This document shows positions 27,352 to 37,364 of a stretch of DNA of 64,000 nucleotides, one piece after another. The position numbers and the translations under genes were made by a program. The DNA lies in contig CAMFYL010000007.1 in the NCBI GenBank assembly GCA_946002055.1, positions 22,549 through 86,548 on the forward strand. The letters run 5' to 3'. The first letter of the stretch is position 1. Each line of letters begins with the position of its first letter. The notes beneath the pieces were generated by a model, which saw only the letters and a program-made list of their open reading frames with translations, had not been told where the DNA came from and searched no databases. The DNA comes from an uncultured Roseburia sp. GTDB lineage: Bacteria; Bacillota; Clostridia; Lachnospirales; Lachnospiraceae.

Positions 27352-29094
27352 CTATACGGATTGTAATAAGTACTCGATCATACTACTTACTACGTTAATA
27401 TATCGGCTGGCAGCGTTATACGCCTGCTGATACTTAATCATATTTGTCAATTCTTCGTCTGAGGATACACCAACAACCATCTGTCTGTTATTATCGATGG
27501 TATCCTTGGTGCTCTGAAGACTGGTTGCGGTTGTGTGATGAACAGAACCAACCGTTCCCACTTCACCAATCCACTTGATATAAAAATCGGTAAAGGTACA
27601 TGGTGTGGTATCACTTGGGTTGGTCTTATAATTTGCCTGGTCCCAAAGATTTTCCAGCTGTTCACCCAAATCGTAGGCAATCTCCCCTGTCTGCTTCTTG
27701 TGGGCCAGAAGGCTTTCCTCCTCCACAAGCTTTTCATTTATCTTTGTATCCTGAATGGTATAACACTTAGATAAATCAGAAGTATCTTCTTCGTTATACA
27801 AATAGACAGTTACGTCCTGACCTCCTACGTTTACCGTTGCCTGGGTGTACCGTTCACAGCCAATTCTCTTAAACAACTCTTCTGGCGGCACCTTACCATC
27901 ACTACCAACAGCACAATTCTCTGCATCAAGAATCTTTGTATCCTTTGTGATGGTAATGGTTTGTCCGTCTGCTGTAGTTGCTGTGGCAGGCAAATTACCG
28001 GTTCCCAAGGTATCTCCTGCCGTTGTATTCGGACAAAGAATATCATTAATTGCAGTGGCAATGGTATGGAATAACATATCAAGTTCTGCCTGAGTATTCA
28101 TCATAATGGAGTTGGCAAGTCCATTCTCGTATTCATACTGAGATAACCCCGCCATATCTACATAGCTGGCAAAATGATCACCTCTTGCCAGGAGAAGTGC
28201 CTTAACCTCTCCCACGTCAGTGTTGTTCTCTGCACATGCATTTCCCGTATTAAACACCTGAGTGTAAACCCCTGCATCCGGATCTGAGAGCTGTGGCCAA
28301 TATGGTGTCTTGAAGCCTGTCTTCAAATCCTCCTGCAACGCCATAGGATAGCACTGGGTCTCTGTGACAAATTCTACTCCATCGATTTGCACTTTAACTA
28401 TACCGTCAATCTCCTCACGAATGGATACCTTTGCTAAACTAGACAGCTCATCAAGATACAAGTCTCTGGTGTCTCGCAAATCCATTGCTGTCTCCACACC
28501 AGCAGATTCGATTCTCTGAATTTTTAAATTAATATCTGAGATTTTTTTACCCAGCTCATTGATGCGATTTACGTCATCTGTCAACTTCTTGTTAATGGTC
28601 AACTGGTAATCCTGAAGACCCTTGTTAAGGTTTGACACTCTTGTGACAAAGAGAGATGACTTCTGCATAACAAGGTTTTGATTCACGGCATCAGAAGGAT
28701 CCTTGGCAAACTCTCCAAATGCCTCATACAAATCCTTCAGCGCTTCCTGAAAAGCTTTTCCCTGTGTCTCCTGAAGGAAAGTCTCCACCTCTGTCACTGC
28801 ATCATAACTGGCGGCATAGAATGCCTGTCGTCCTGATTCGGACCGGAATGCTTTATCCAAAAAAACATCTCTTGCATGAACAACATCGCCGATATCTACA
28901 CCCAAACCAAGACGCTGGGCGCTTACGGATGCTGACGCAAAAGATGTATAATTTCTATCTGCAAATATAACCTGCTGGCGCACATAGCCATCGGTATTTA
29001 CGTTTGATAAGTTGTTTGCTACAACGTTAAGTGCATTCTGCTGTGATTGAATTGCTGACGCGCCCACATATAAGCTTCCGAATCCGTTAGCCAT
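27352..29094 (-). CDS. flgK: Flagellar hook-associated protein FlgK
   Basis: Protein of 580 residues with the typical FlgK ends: SLYVGASAIQSQQNALNVVA and NNLSNVNTDGYVRQQV at the N-terminus, and MIKYQQAYNAASRYINVVSS with MIEYLLQSV at the C-terminus. The family motif DLRDTRDLYLDELSSLAKV lies near residue 215. AGGAGG precedes the ATG. It follows flgN, its likely export chaperone, by 42 bases. Confidence 0.93.
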   Translation of the reverse strand: MANGFGSLYVGASAIQSQQNALNVVANNLSNVNTDGYVRQQVIFADRNYTSFASASVSAQRLGLGVDIGDVVHARDVFLDKAFRSESGRQAFYAASYDAVTEVETFLQETQGKAFQEALKDLYEAFGEFAKDPSDAVNQNLVMQKSSLFVTRVSNLNKGLQDYQLTINKKLTDDVNRINELGKKISDINLKIQRIESAGVETAMDLRDTRDLYLDELSSLAKVSIREEIDGIVKVQIDGVEFVTETQCYPMALQEDLKTGFKTPYWPQLSDPDAGVYTQVFNTGNACAENNTDVGEVKALLLARGDHFASYVDMAGLSQYEYENGLANSIMMNTQAELDMLFHTIATAINDILCPNTTAGDTLGTGNLPATATTADGQTITITKDTKILDAENCAVGSDGKVPPEELFKRIGCERYTQATVNVGGQDVTVYLYNEEDTSDLSKCYTIQDTKINEKLVEEESLLAHKKQTGEIAYDLGEQLENLWDQANYKTNPSDTTPCTFTDFYIKWIGEVGTVGSVHHTTATSLQSTKDTIDNNRQMVVGVSSDEELTNMIKYQQAYNAASRYINVVSSMIEYLLQSV

Positions 29095-29136
29095 AGTAAT
29101 TCCTCCTAAAACTCACTCTGGAAGCCTCGAATATTC

Positions 29137-29649
29137 CTATTGGGATGTGTCAAAGCTGCCTCCGCCTAATAAATCGCCGGTGTTGTACGCGCTTTTGTTA
29201 TAGTTCGCTGTCTCCGGCGCCTGCTTCAGGCTCTTAAACAATGTCAAGTCAAACTCTACCATCTCTAATGCTTGTTGTAGTAGAATACTGTTCTGCTGAT
29301 TAGCAAACTGCAACATAGATGCAGTCTCCACCAATCGGTCTCTGGCTTCTGTCAATGCCTGCTGCTCCTTTGGCTGTGTGCCAAGCTGCTCAATTACATT
29401 GGTAACTGTCATCAGTTCCCCGTCATGCCCCAGAACAACTGCCATATCCTTAAGAATATTGGTTCTCTTGGTCTCCAAACTCTTCAAACGATTGCTAATC
29501 TCTTCTTCCTTGGCAGTGATGCCTTCCAGCTCATCTACCTTGCCATGAATGATTGCCTCTCGTTTCACATCTGACAACTCCACCAATTCCTGGTATGTGT
29601 CATTCTCTGTCTTAAGATCAACCAGCAATTCTTCCACTAAACTAGCCAC
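29137..29649 (-). CDS. flgN: FlgN-type flagellar export chaperone
   Basis: Helical protein of 170 residues of the FlgN family, which escorts FlgK and FlgL to the export gate. The pattern LVEELLVDLKTENDTYQELV, KREAIIHGKVDELEGITAKE and FANQNSILLQQALEMVEFDL fits. Translation starts at GTG (29649), with AAGGAG 8 bases upstream. Its position between flgM and flgK supports the call. Confidence 0.88.
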   Translation of the reverse strand: MASLVEELLVDLKTENDTYQELVELSDVKREAIIHGKVDELEGITAKEEEISNRLKSLETKRTNILKDMAVVLGHDGELMTVTNVIEQLGTQPKEQQALTEARDRLVETASMLQFANQQNSILLQQALEMVEFDLTLFKSLKQAPETANYNKSAYNTGDLLGGGSFDTSQ

Positions 29650-29660
29650 AGTATTTCTCC

Positions 29661-29936
29661 TTACAGTCCCATATACTTCTCAAGCAATTTGCTTGCAAAA
29701 TCTTCGGTATCAACCTGGTATTCACCTGACTCAAGCTTTGTTTTCATTTCAGCAACTCTATCTTCCCTGATATCCGAAGCTTCTGCGACTGCCTTTTTTG
29801 CGATTTGATAGTCACGACCGAAAGATGAAATCTGAACCTCATCTCTGCCCATACTAGTTTTACCTGTAGCCTTTGGACCAGAGGTTTTATTCGTCTTATA
29901 GAGTTGTGCTACCTGATTATATGCTTCTATACGCAT
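29661..29936 (-). CDS. flgM: Anti-sigma-28 factor FlgM
   Basis: Small protein of 91 residues that holds the flagellar sigma factor inactive until the hook is complete. The N-terminus MRIEAYNQVAQLYKTNK and C-terminal sigma-binding part (REDRVAEMKTKLESGEYQVD, ASKLLEKYMGL) are typical. The ATG at 29936 is used because AAAGGAGAG lies just upstream; a longer frame would start inside the promoter region. First gene of the flgM-flgN-flgK-flgK-flgL-fliW-csrA operon, itself behind a sigma-28 type promoter, which implies feedback. Confidence 0.92.
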   Translation of the reverse strand: MRIEAYNQVAQLYKTNKTSGPKATGKTSMGRDEVQISSFGRDYQIAKKAVAEASDIREDRVAEMKTKLESGEYQVDTEDFASKLLEKYMGL

Positions 29937-29993
29937 AATGGCACTCTCCTTTCTTCCTTGAAAAATGAAGCCCTTTTTGCTTTTACACAATAA

Positions 29994-30020
29994 ATATCGG
30001 ACTTTCACACAAAAACATTA
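29994..30020 (-). promoter_or_regulatory. Sigma-28 type promoter of the flgM operon
   Basis: On the minus strand TAAT, 15 bases, TCCGATAT. The -10 is strong and the -35 is one base off TAAA. The region 29937-30279 has no gene; besides this promoter it contains the palindrome at 30048-30191. Confidence 0.7.
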
Positions 30021-30047
30021 CACCTTTTTGAAACTTTTACACAAAAT

Positions 30048-30191
30048 AATTGTACGAGAATAATATCGCTACCATTGGGCACGCTTTCGCTGCCCCCTCC
30101 TCGTAGCGGTACTAAATTCGCAATAAATTGCTCATTAAGTACCGACGGTCGGGGAAGCACCCTATGGCATCGTTATTATTCTCGTACAATT
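30048..30191. repeat. 144-bp imperfect palindrome
   Basis: The ends are perfect 17-bp inverted copies (AATTGTACGAGAATAAT at 30048-30064 and its complement at 30175-30191). Inside, a further imperfect stem (around 30068-30082 with 30159-30172) and a CGGTACT/AGTACCG pair let nearly the whole unit fold into one long hairpin. It lies between the flgM promoter and the end of a chemoreceptor gene. It may be a palindromic non-autonomous element, an RNA structure or a bidirectional terminator; no protein is encoded. Confidence 0.7.
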
Positions 30192-30279
30192 TATCGTTAT
30201 GTTACTACAATATCTAAAATAGTATTTGTACAGAATTCATCAGACAAAAAGTTGTGATATTGTTTAAACATTTGATAGG

Positions 30280-31803
30280 TTATTCTTCGGTGCCTTCGTC
30301 ATTTGAGGTTATAGCAACGTACTTGTCAAGTTTCTGAGATACTGCCAGAATCTGATCCAAGAGTTCCTTGGTATTGTCGGCGTTCTCCAGATTATGACTG
30401 CTTAAGTCTTCAGCCTGAGTTGAGGATGCCGTAACTTCTTCTGTGGTGGCAGACAAATGTGTGATACTGTCCACAATCTGATTGTTTGCCTCAGACAACT
30501 CAGAGAGCATAGTATCGATTTCTTCGATGTTCTCTGTAAGTTCATTCACATTGGCATTCATAGCTTCAAAGCTTTCAACAGCCTTGTTAATGAGTTCATC
30601 CTGCTGGTTAGTGGCCTCTACAGACTGGGCAACAGCTCCAACAGCCTGCTCTGCATTCTGTGATAGTTCGCCTAAAATATTTGCAATGTTCTCTGTCTCA
30701 ACACGAGTCTTCTCTGCCAATTCGCGAATCTCATCGGCAACAACAGCAAAGCCTCTTCCGGCTTCACCGGCACGGGCGCTCTCGATAGAAGCATTTAAGG
30801 CAAGCAAGTTTGTCTGGCTTGAAATAGCAAAAATGGTATCTGCAATACCTTTAACTGCGTGGGCTCTCTCCTGCAGCGCTTCCATGGTCTCCGCCACATT
30901 TGCATTGGTGGCAGAGATGGTCTGTGACTGATTCTTAATTTCATTCATGATTGCCAAACTGGCATCGTTTAATTCCTTAGATTTCTCAGCGACTCCTACC
31001 ATTGTCTCGGAACGTTCAATAGTACTTTCGATAGAATCCTGGATATTCTGTGTCATTGTGGTCTGGTGCTGAATGTTCTCAGCAGTTGACTGTGTACTGT
31101 CAGAGATATCTCGAACGGCACCTGTCACCACATTGGTAGATTCGTTCAGTTCCTTTACCATATCCATTGCGCCCTGTGTTCCCTTGCGAACCTCTCCGGC
31201 AACATATATAACATCCTTCATCATCGCTTCCTGGTTATCTTTTTCCGCCTGAATACTTCCCAGCATATGTCCCTGGAACTTCATGCCGGTTCTCTCCACC
31301 AAGCAGATAATAAACAGATAGAAAACAATAACAATTGTGGCAGATGAAATATCTAGCAGGGACACGTCACAATCACTTACAAACTTTGTTGCAGTGGTAA
31401 CAGTCTGCATAACCCCCATGGATATGGCTGCCGCCAGCATTATTTTGGAATCATAGAATAGAATGTAAGCTGCAATAGGCGCCGCCGCTGCAAATCTTAC
31501 ATAATAACTGTCAAAGGCTTCTGTAATAAAAAATCCAATGAGAATGATTCCAACCAAATCTATGTATTTCACGTATTGGGCCGTCTTTGTGTTCTTGTTA
31601 CAAGCAAGGGCAGCTGCAAGAAATCCTATGGAGAGAACCGTAATCAATGCCATAAATCCCACCGAGCGGTAACCTCTTACCGTAGCTATCAAAGCCACTG
31701 CAAAATCGCCAATAACAAATATCATAAAAGATACATTCAGTAGCCAATTGGCTTTTTTTGTCTGTTCATCTTTGTCGGCAAAAATAAACTTCTTTTCTTC
31801 CAT
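30280..31803 (-). CDS. Methyl-accepting chemotaxis protein, six-TM type (1 of 3 in tandem)
   Basis: Chemoreceptor of 507 residues. The first 175 residues hold about six hydrophobic segments with only short loops, so there is no large external ligand domain; sensing probably occurs in or at the membrane. The rest is a cytoplasmic signalling coiled coil with the hairpin tip [39 protein letters not shown] (adjacent stretches). No CheB/CheR-tethering pentapeptide is visible at the C-terminus. GAGGAC precedes the ATG. Close paralogue of the next gene. Confidence 0.92.
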   Translation of the reverse strand: MEEKKFIFADKDEQTKKANWLLNVSFMIFVIGDFAVALIATVRGYRSVGFMALITVLSIGFLAAALACNKNTKTAQYVKYIDLVGIILIGFFITEAFDSYYVRFAAAAPIAAYILFYDSKIMLAAAISMGVMQTVTTATKFVSDCDVSLLDISSATIVIVFYLFIICLVERTGMKFQGHMLGSIQAEKDNQEAMMKDVIYVAGEVRKGTQGAMDMVKELNESTNVVTGAVRDISDSTQSTAENIQHQTTMTQNIQDSIESTIERSETMVGVAEKSKELNDASLAIMNEIKNQSQTISATNANVAETMEALQERAHAVKGIADTIFAISSQTNLLALNASIESARAGEAGRGFAVVADEIRELAEKTRVETENIANILGELSQNAEQAVGAVAQSVEATNQQDELINKAVESFEAMNANVNELTENIEEIDTMLSELSEANNQIVDSITHLSATTEEVTASSTQAEDLSSHNLENADNTKELLDQILAVSQKLDKYVAITSNDEGTEE

Positions 31804-31835
31804 TGTGCACGTCCTCTTTCTAATTATAGTGTAAC

Positions 31836-33362
31836 TTATGATTCCTCTACTTCTTTCGGCTCATCTGTTGCAATTACATATTTGTCCAACTGCTGAGACA
31901 CTGCCAACACCTGGTCAAGGATACCCTTAGTATCATCAGCGTTCTCCAAGTTCTGATTGCTCAAATCTTCTGCCTGTGCGGAAGATGCAGTAACCTCCTC
32001 AGTAGTTGCAGACAGGTGTGTGATACTGTCTACAATCTGATTATTTGCCTCTGACAAGTTGGAAAGCATACTATCGATTTCTTCGATATTCTCTGTCAAT
32101 TCATTTACATTGGCATTCATAGCCTCAAAGCTCTCAACAGCCTTGTTAATGAGCTCATCCTGCTGGTTGGTGGCCTCTACAGACTGGGCAACAGCCCCTA
32201 CTGCCTGCTCTGCATTCTGTGAAAGCTCATCCAGAATCTTAGCGATATTCTCCGTCTCTGTACGAGTCTTCTCTGCAAGTTCACGAATCTCATCTGCAAC
32301 AACAGCAAAGCCTCTTCCCGCTTCGCCGGCACGGGCACTCTCGATAGAAGCATTTAAAGCAAGCAGGTTGGTCTGGCTTGAAATAGCAAAGATGGTATCT
32401 GCGATACCCTTAACCGCATAGGCTCTCTCCTGTAATGCTTCCATAGTCTCCGCTACATTGGCGTTAGTATCAGAAATGGTTCGAGACTGGCTCTTAATAT
32501 CATTCATAATAGCCAAGCTGGCATCATTTAATTCTTTGGACTTTTCAGCCACGCCTACCATTGTCTCGGAACGCTGAATGGTATTCTCAATGGAATCCTG
32601 AATGTTCTGTGTCATCATGGTCTGATGCTGGATGTTCTCTGCTGTGGATTGCGTGCTATCCGATATATCTCGAACAGCTCCTGTCACAACGTTGGTAGAT
32701 TCGTTCAACTCTCTCACCTTATCCATGGCTCCCTGTGTTCCCTTACGAACTTCTCCGGCAACATAGATAACGTCCTTCATCATTGCTTCCTGATTGTCCT
32801 TTTCTTCTTGGATACTACCCAACATATGTCTCTGAAACATCTTACCGTTTCTCTCTGTGAGACACACAACCGCCAGGAAGAATATAATAGCAACAGTGGT
32901 AGATATATTGTCTACAGGATCCACTTCCTTGCCACCAGTCACCTTGGTAATGCTAGTAAGCACTTGCATAATGCCCATAACAGTAGACGATATCAGCATC
33001 ACCTTGGTGTCATAAAACAATATGTACGCCACAATGGGTGCAACAGCTATAAATCTTACATAATAGCTGTCAAAGGCAAAGCTCATAAAAAATCCAATTA
33101 CAAACATACCCGCCAAATCTACGTATTTGACATAGTTCGCCGTCTTGGGATTCTTATTAAGAAATGTTGCCGTAGCCAAAAACAGCAAGGAAAGTATAAT
33201 AATCATTCCTGTGAAGCCGGCACTTCGGTATCCTCGAAGCATAGCAAGCACAGTGGTTACGATATTTCCTATGGCAAAGATCAGAAAGGAAACACCAAGT
33301 AACCAATTGGCTCTCTGTATTTGTTCATTCTTGTCCGCGTATCGAAATTTCTTTTCTTCCAT
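31836..33362 (-). CDS. Methyl-accepting chemotaxis protein, six-TM type (2 of 3 in tandem)
   Basis: Chemoreceptor of 508 residues, highly similar to its downstream neighbour: the starts [11 protein letters not shown] and [11 protein letters not shown] match, the membrane halves differ moderately and the signalling halves are almost the same. The ATG at 33362 is chosen by comparison with the paralogue and because GAGAGG is 9 bases upstream; an ATG at 33371 is too close to that site. Lies 32 bases before the next receptor, so probably cotranscribed. Confidence 0.92.
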   Translation of the reverse strand: MEEKKFRYADKNEQIQRANWLLGVSFLIFAIGNIVTTVLAMLRGYRSAGFTGMIIILSLLFLATATFLNKNPKTANYVKYVDLAGMFVIGFFMSFAFDSYYVRFIAVAPIVAYILFYDTKVMLISSTVMGIMQVLTSITKVTGGKEVDPVDNISTTVAIIFFLAVVCLTERNGKMFQRHMLGSIQEEKDNQEAMMKDVIYVAGEVRKGTQGAMDKVRELNESTNVVTGAVRDISDSTQSTAENIQHQTMMTQNIQDSIENTIQRSETMVGVAEKSKELNDASLAIMNDIKSQSRTISDTNANVAETMEALQERAYAVKGIADTIFAISSQTNLLALNASIESARAGEAGRGFAVVADEIRELAEKTRTETENIAKILDELSQNAEQAVGAVAQSVEATNQQDELINKAVESFEAMNANVNELTENIEEIDSMLSNLSEANNQIVDSITHLSATTEEVTASSAQAEDLSNQNLENADDTKGILDQVLAVSQQLDKYVIATDEPKEVEES

Positions 33363-33409
33363 TTTGTACATCCTCTCTTTATTTTTGGGTATCTATATAT
33401 GAAGGCCAT

Positions 33410-34876
33410 TTACTCAGATGCAACTTTCTCCATATCTGCGGCAATCGCATTGATCTCTTCTAGCAGGCCATTCATATTGTCAAGCGCATTCATCGTACTG
33501 TCACTTAGTGATAATGCCGTGTCTGTAGATGCTGCCACCTGCTGTCCTGTAGCAGACAAATCTGTGATGCTACTCATAATCACGTCATTGGCTGCAATAA
33601 TACCCTCCACAGATGTGTTCACCTGTCTCACATCCTCATAAAGGGTATCTGTATCTTTCTTGATTTCAAAAAGCTTATCCCCTGTCTCAGCAATCAGCTC
33701 GTTCTGTTTCTCTGCATATTCTGCTGATCTGGTCATGCTGAATGAAGCAGATTCTGCATCTAATGTCAGTTTGGCAATAATCTCTCCAATCTTTTCCGTC
33801 GCAACTCGGGTATCCTCTGCAAGGCTGCGGATCTCATCAGCCACAACGGCAAATCCCTTGCCGGCCTCTCCTGCTCTAGCCGCCTCAATGGATGCATTCA
33901 GAGCCAATAAATTCGTCTGACTGGAGATACCGAGAATGGTCTCTGTAATAGCCTCCACATCCTTGATGCTCTCGTTGAGCTGTGCTGTGGTCTCTCTGGT
34001 CTCCGTATTCATCTTAACTACTTCCATAGCCTGCGCTTTCAGTTTCTCAATGAGCTGTACTCCCTGCTCAACCGTGGCGTTGGTGTTCTCAGAAATCTCA
34101 CCCATATGTTGTGCCTGATCGCCAACTTTCTGGATACCACTCTGAATATCAGAGGTCTGTTCTGTCTGCTGGATGATAGCCTCTGCATTCACCCTGGTAC
34201 TCTTCGCAATCTCAGACACAGCGTTATGGCTGTCATCCATAGACACATTCAGGGACTCTGACACTTCCCTGGCCTGGGTGAACTTATTTGCCAGTTCTTC
34301 TGCCAAACGAACAATACTGCCGGAAGTACGATTCTGCGCCTCTGCCTTCTCTCTGGCAATATCTACATTCTCCTTTGTATTAGCTAACTGTAAGGAGGAA
34401 ATCTGAGGTGCCAGCAAACATACCAAAACAACAACAGCATAAGAAATTATCGCTTGTTTTATATCAGAGTATCCTCTTACTACACACGAAATATTATATA
34501 TTAGGGTGAGAATCAATGCGGCTACGCTACCCGTGATGGTAAGCATTTTATCCTGAAACAGCATAATCAAGATGGCTATCGGAAAAACATAAAGATACAT
34601 GTAAGGGACTTCTGCCAGACACAACATTGTGATAAACACTGCCAATATGGACATACCGGCTACATGGCGATATTTTTCTTCAAATGCCCATTTCTTTGAC
34701 ATAACAAGATTAACTATGATATCTAACACCCCAACAATTGCCAGCAAAAACATAATTGGTCGACCGCCCATCAGCCCTTGTAGTGCTGCAAATGTTACAG
34801 CCACTCCTGCAATGCACACATTAATGGTACAAGCAAGTTTGTTAATTTTCCCTAATTGTATCTTTTCAGTCTCCAT
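33410..34876 (-). CDS. Methyl-accepting chemotaxis protein, multi-TM type (3 of 3 in tandem)
   Basis: Chemoreceptor of 488 residues, more distant from the other two but with the same plan: about six membrane segments in the first 170 residues, then a signalling domain with [20 protein letters not shown] and [25 protein letters not shown] precedes the ATG. It is first in the three-gene run. A TATAAT at 34912-34917 upstream is the best promoter element, although its -35 is poor. Confidence 0.92.
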   Translation of the reverse strand: METEKIQLGKINKLACTINVCIAGVAVTFAALQGLMGGRPIMFLLAIVGVLDIIVNLVMSKKWAFEEKYRHVAGMSILAVFITMLCLAEVPYMYLYVFPIAILIMLFQDKMLTITGSVAALILTLIYNISCVVRGYSDIKQAIISYAVVVLVCLLAPQISSLQLANTKENVDIAREKAEAQNRTSGSIVRLAEELANKFTQAREVSESLNVSMDDSHNAVSEIAKSTRVNAEAIIQQTEQTSDIQSGIQKVGDQAQHMGEISENTNATVEQGVQLIEKLKAQAMEVVKMNTETRETTAQLNESIKDVEAITETILGISSQTNLLALNASIEAARAGEAGKGFAVVADEIRSLAEDTRVATEKIGEIIAKLTLDAESASFSMTRSAEYAEKQNELIAETGDKLFEIKKDTDTLYEDVRQVNTSVEGIIAANDVIMSSITDLSATGQQVAASTDTALSLSDSTMNALDNMNGLLEEINAIAADMEKVASE

Positions 34877-35217
34877 TTTATCCTCCGTAAGTGCAAATCA
34901 TAGTTATCTGTATTATACACCAATTTTCTTCGAAATGTATATATATTTGTCGACAAAAATCATATTTTGTCTGCCCCCACCTTTTTGATTGAAACTGGTG
35001 AAATATGCTGATAAAATATATCTACAACTATAGCGAAAGATTTAGAGTGGTTTTACAAATGAATACTGTACTAGGGGACATTCACAGCGTATCTAATGAT
35101 ATGAAAATCTTGGCTACACCAGCCACAAAGGAATAAGAATTCCTAAGATAGATATTGAATTTCTTGCCATTTAATAGTAACTTATTATAGAAAATATCAT
35201 ATATAAAGGAGCAACAC
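34877..35217. other. 341-bp divergent intergenic region between the chemoreceptor run and pgi
   Basis: Holds a minus-strand TATAAT (34912-34917) for the chemoreceptor genes and, close to pgi, a plus-strand TATTAT (35183-35188) without a convincing -35. A plus-strand reading frame of 43 codons (35005-35136, MLIKYIYNYSERF at the start, ATPATKE at the end) has only a weak GGTG upstream; it might be a microprotein, a leader or a gene remnant. No stable hairpin was seen. Confidence 0.4.
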
Positions 35218-36801
35218 ATGATTTCTTGGAATAATTTAGATCAGTTGGAAGCTTATAAGAAGCTTTCTACTCTCAATAATGAAGTTCATCTCCAGGAAGA
35301 GATGAGTGGCGCCAATGGTGCTGCACGTGTACAGAAATATTCTGTTCCTATGTCAAGTGGTTTGACATACAATTTCGCTGCTAAGCAGGTAAACGATAAG
35401 GTACTTGATACATTGGCTTCTCTTGCCAAGGAGGCACAGCTTACAGATAAGTATGCTGCTCTTTACAACGGAGAGGTAATCAACACTGGAGAAAAGCGTC
35501 TTGTTCTTCACCAGTTAACCCGTGGTCAGCTAGGTGATACTGTTACAGCTGATGGCGTAGATAAGAGAGCCTTCTATGTAGAACAGCAGAACAAGATTGC
35601 TGACTTTGCAAACAAGGTTCACACAGGTGAGATTGTTAACGCTGCCGGAGAGAAGTTTACAACTGTGGTACAAATTGGTATCGGCGGTTCTGACCTTGGT
35701 CCTCGCGCAATGTATCTTGCCCTTGAGAACTGGGCAAAGAAGAATGATACCTTTAAGATGGAAGCTAAATTCATCAGCAATGTTGACCCGGATGACGCTG
35801 CAAGCGTTTTAAATTCCATCGACGTTGCTCATTCCATCTTTATTCTTGTATCTAAGTCTGGTACTACACTTGAGACTTTGACAAACGAGTCTTTCGTTAA
35901 GGACGCATTGAAGAACGCAGGACTGGATGCTTCTAAGCATATGATTGCTGTAACAAGTGAGACATCTCCACTGGCACAGAGCGATGACTACCTGGCTGCT
36001 TTCTTCATGGATGATTATATTGGTGGTCGTTATTCTTCCACATCTGCCGTTGGTGGTGCAGTTTTATCTCTGGCTTTCGGTCCAGATGTATTTGCCCGTT
36101 TCTTGCAGGGTGCTACAGAGGAGGATAAGAGGGCTACAAACACAAACCTTTTGGAGAATCCGGCAATGCTGGATGCTTTGATTGGTGTTTATGAGCGCAA
36201 CGTGTTAGGTTACGAGTCAACAGCTGTTCTTCCATACTCTCAGGCACTTAGCCGTTTCCCTGCTCACCTGCAGCAGCTTGATATGGAATCCAACGGTAAG
36301 AGCGTTAACCGTTTTGGTGATCCTGTAGGCTATGTGACAGGTCCTGTTATTTTCGGCGAGCCAGGGACCAATGGACAGCACTCTTTCTATCAGTTATTGC
36401 ATCAGGGAACAAACATTATCCCATTGCAGTTTATCGGATTTAAGAACAGCCAGCTTGGTACTGATGTTGATATTCAGGGAAGCACAAGTCAGAAGAAGCT
36501 TTGCGCTAATGTAGCAGCTCAAATTGTTGCCTTCGCTTGTGGCAAGGAAGACGAAGACAAGAACAAGAACTTTGAAGGTGGTCGTCCATCAAGCATTATC
36601 ATTGGTAATCAGTTGACACCGGAGGCTCTTGGTGCTTTGCTTGCTCACTTCGAGAACAAGGTTATGTTCCAGGGATTTGTATGGAACGTCAACAGCTTTG
36701 ATCAGGAAGGTGTTCAGCTGGGTAAGACACTTGCAAAGAAAGTTCTTGCACACGAGACTGATGGTGCTTTGGAAGTTTATAGCAACCTTCTCAATATTTA
36801 A
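35218..36801 (+). CDS. pgi: Glucose-6-phosphate isomerase
   Basis: Interconverts glucose-6-phosphate and fructose-6-phosphate in glycolysis. The 527-residue protein shows the sugar-phosphate isomerase motifs VVQIGIGGSDLGPRAMYLAL, FILVSKSGTTLETLTNE, DDYIGGRYSSTSAVGGAVL and a C-terminal part with GQHSFYQLLHQGT. AAAGGAG precedes the ATG by 7 bases. Codon use is strongly biased toward a high-expression set, as expected for a central enzyme. Monocistronic, ended by the terminator at 36827-36856. Confidence 0.96.
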   Translation: MISWNNLDQLEAYKKLSTLNNEVHLQEEMSGANGAARVQKYSVPMSSGLTYNFAAKQVNDKVLDTLASLAKEAQLTDKYAALYNGEVINTGEKRLVLHQLTRGQLGDTVTADGVDKRAFYVEQQNKIADFANKVHTGEIVNAAGEKFTTVVQIGIGGSDLGPRAMYLALENWAKKNDTFKMEAKFISNVDPDDAASVLNSIDVAHSIFILVSKSGTTLETLTNESFVKDALKNAGLDASKHMIAVTSETSPLAQSDDYLAAFFMDDYIGGRYSSTSAVGGAVLSLAFGPDVFARFLQGATEEDKRATNTNLLENPAMLDALIGVYERNVLGYESTAVLPYSQALSRFPAHLQQLDMESNGKSVNRFGDPVGYVTGPVIFGEPGTNGQHSFYQLLHQGTNIIPLQFIGFKNSQLGTDVDIQGSTSQKKLCANVAAQIVAFACGKEDEDKNKNFEGGRPSSIIIGNQLTPEALGALLAHFENKVMFQGFVWNVNSFDQEGVQLGKTLAKKVLAHETDGALEVYSNLLNI

Positions 36802-36826
36802 TAAGGTTGACATTTATGTGTATAAT

Positions 36827-36856
36827 AAAAGGAAGAGGGTTTTCTCTCTTCCTTTT
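36827..36856 (+). terminator. Terminator after pgi
   Basis: 11-bp stem (AAAAGGAAGAG with CTCTTCCTTTT) and 8-base loop, 25 bases after the pgi stop, with the U-run in the descending arm followed by CATTTT. Confidence 0.85.
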
Positions 36857-36882
36857 CATTTTGTATTGCGAGGTTATAGATT

Positions 36883-37356
36883 ATGTTTAAGGTAAATGCC
36901 TTGGGTGCGCAAGATGAAGTGCGCTTTCAGAAAATTTTATCATCTCTTATGATGGATCAGAGAGTAAAAGAGATGAAGCTCTACATCCAGCACGGGGTAA
37001 TTACTACCTATGAACACTGTGAGCAGGTAGCACGCATATGCTATATCATCAACAAATATTTTGGCGAAAAGGCCGATATGGAGTCCTTAGTGCGTACGGC
37101 ATTTCTCCACGACTTTTATCTCTACGACTGGCATGAAAAGAAGCTTAAAAATAAAATTCACGGCTTTACCCATCCAGGTATCGCCGCGAAGAATGCAAAA
37201 AAATATTTTAATATTACGGAAAAAGAAAAGCGTGCCATCGAAAGCCATATGTGGCCATTGACTCTTCACAAAATCCCAACCTCAAGAGAGGCATGGATTC
37301 TGTGTATGGCCGACAAATATGTTGCCTCCATTGAGACAGCTATGATGCGCAAGTAA
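36883..37356 (+). CDS. HD-domain protein
   Basis: Protein of 157 residues with an HD phosphohydrolase fold: His in TYEHCEQVAR, the HD pair in FLHDFYLYDWH, His in HGFTHPG, and the last Asp in MADKYVAS. Such proteins hydrolyse nucleotides or phosphates, and the substrate here cannot be told. It starts 26 bases after the pgi terminator and faces the convergent response regulator gene 8 bases beyond its stop. No partner gene suggests a pathway. Confidence 0.75.
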   Translation: MFKVNALGAQDEVRFQKILSSLMMDQRVKEMKLYIQHGVITTYEHCEQVARICYIINKYFGEKADMESLVRTAFLHDFYLYDWHEKKLKNKIHGFTHPGIAAKNAKKYFNITEKEKRAIESHMWPLTLHKIPTSREAWILCMADKYVASIETAMMRK

Positions 37357-37364
37357 AGCTTACA

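Noticed and set aside
30063..30090. ATATCGCT as a further sigma-28 -10 box
   Set aside because: It lacks the -35 at the right distance and is part of the 144-bp palindrome.
30280..34876. Plus-strand reading frames opposite the chemoreceptor genes
   Set aside because: They are antisense to clear receptor genes, lack ribosome sites and have low-complexity Ser/Ala-rich translations.
36807..36826. TTGACA followed by TATAAT after pgi as a promoter
   Set aside because: The spacer is only 8 bases, far too short for sigma-A.
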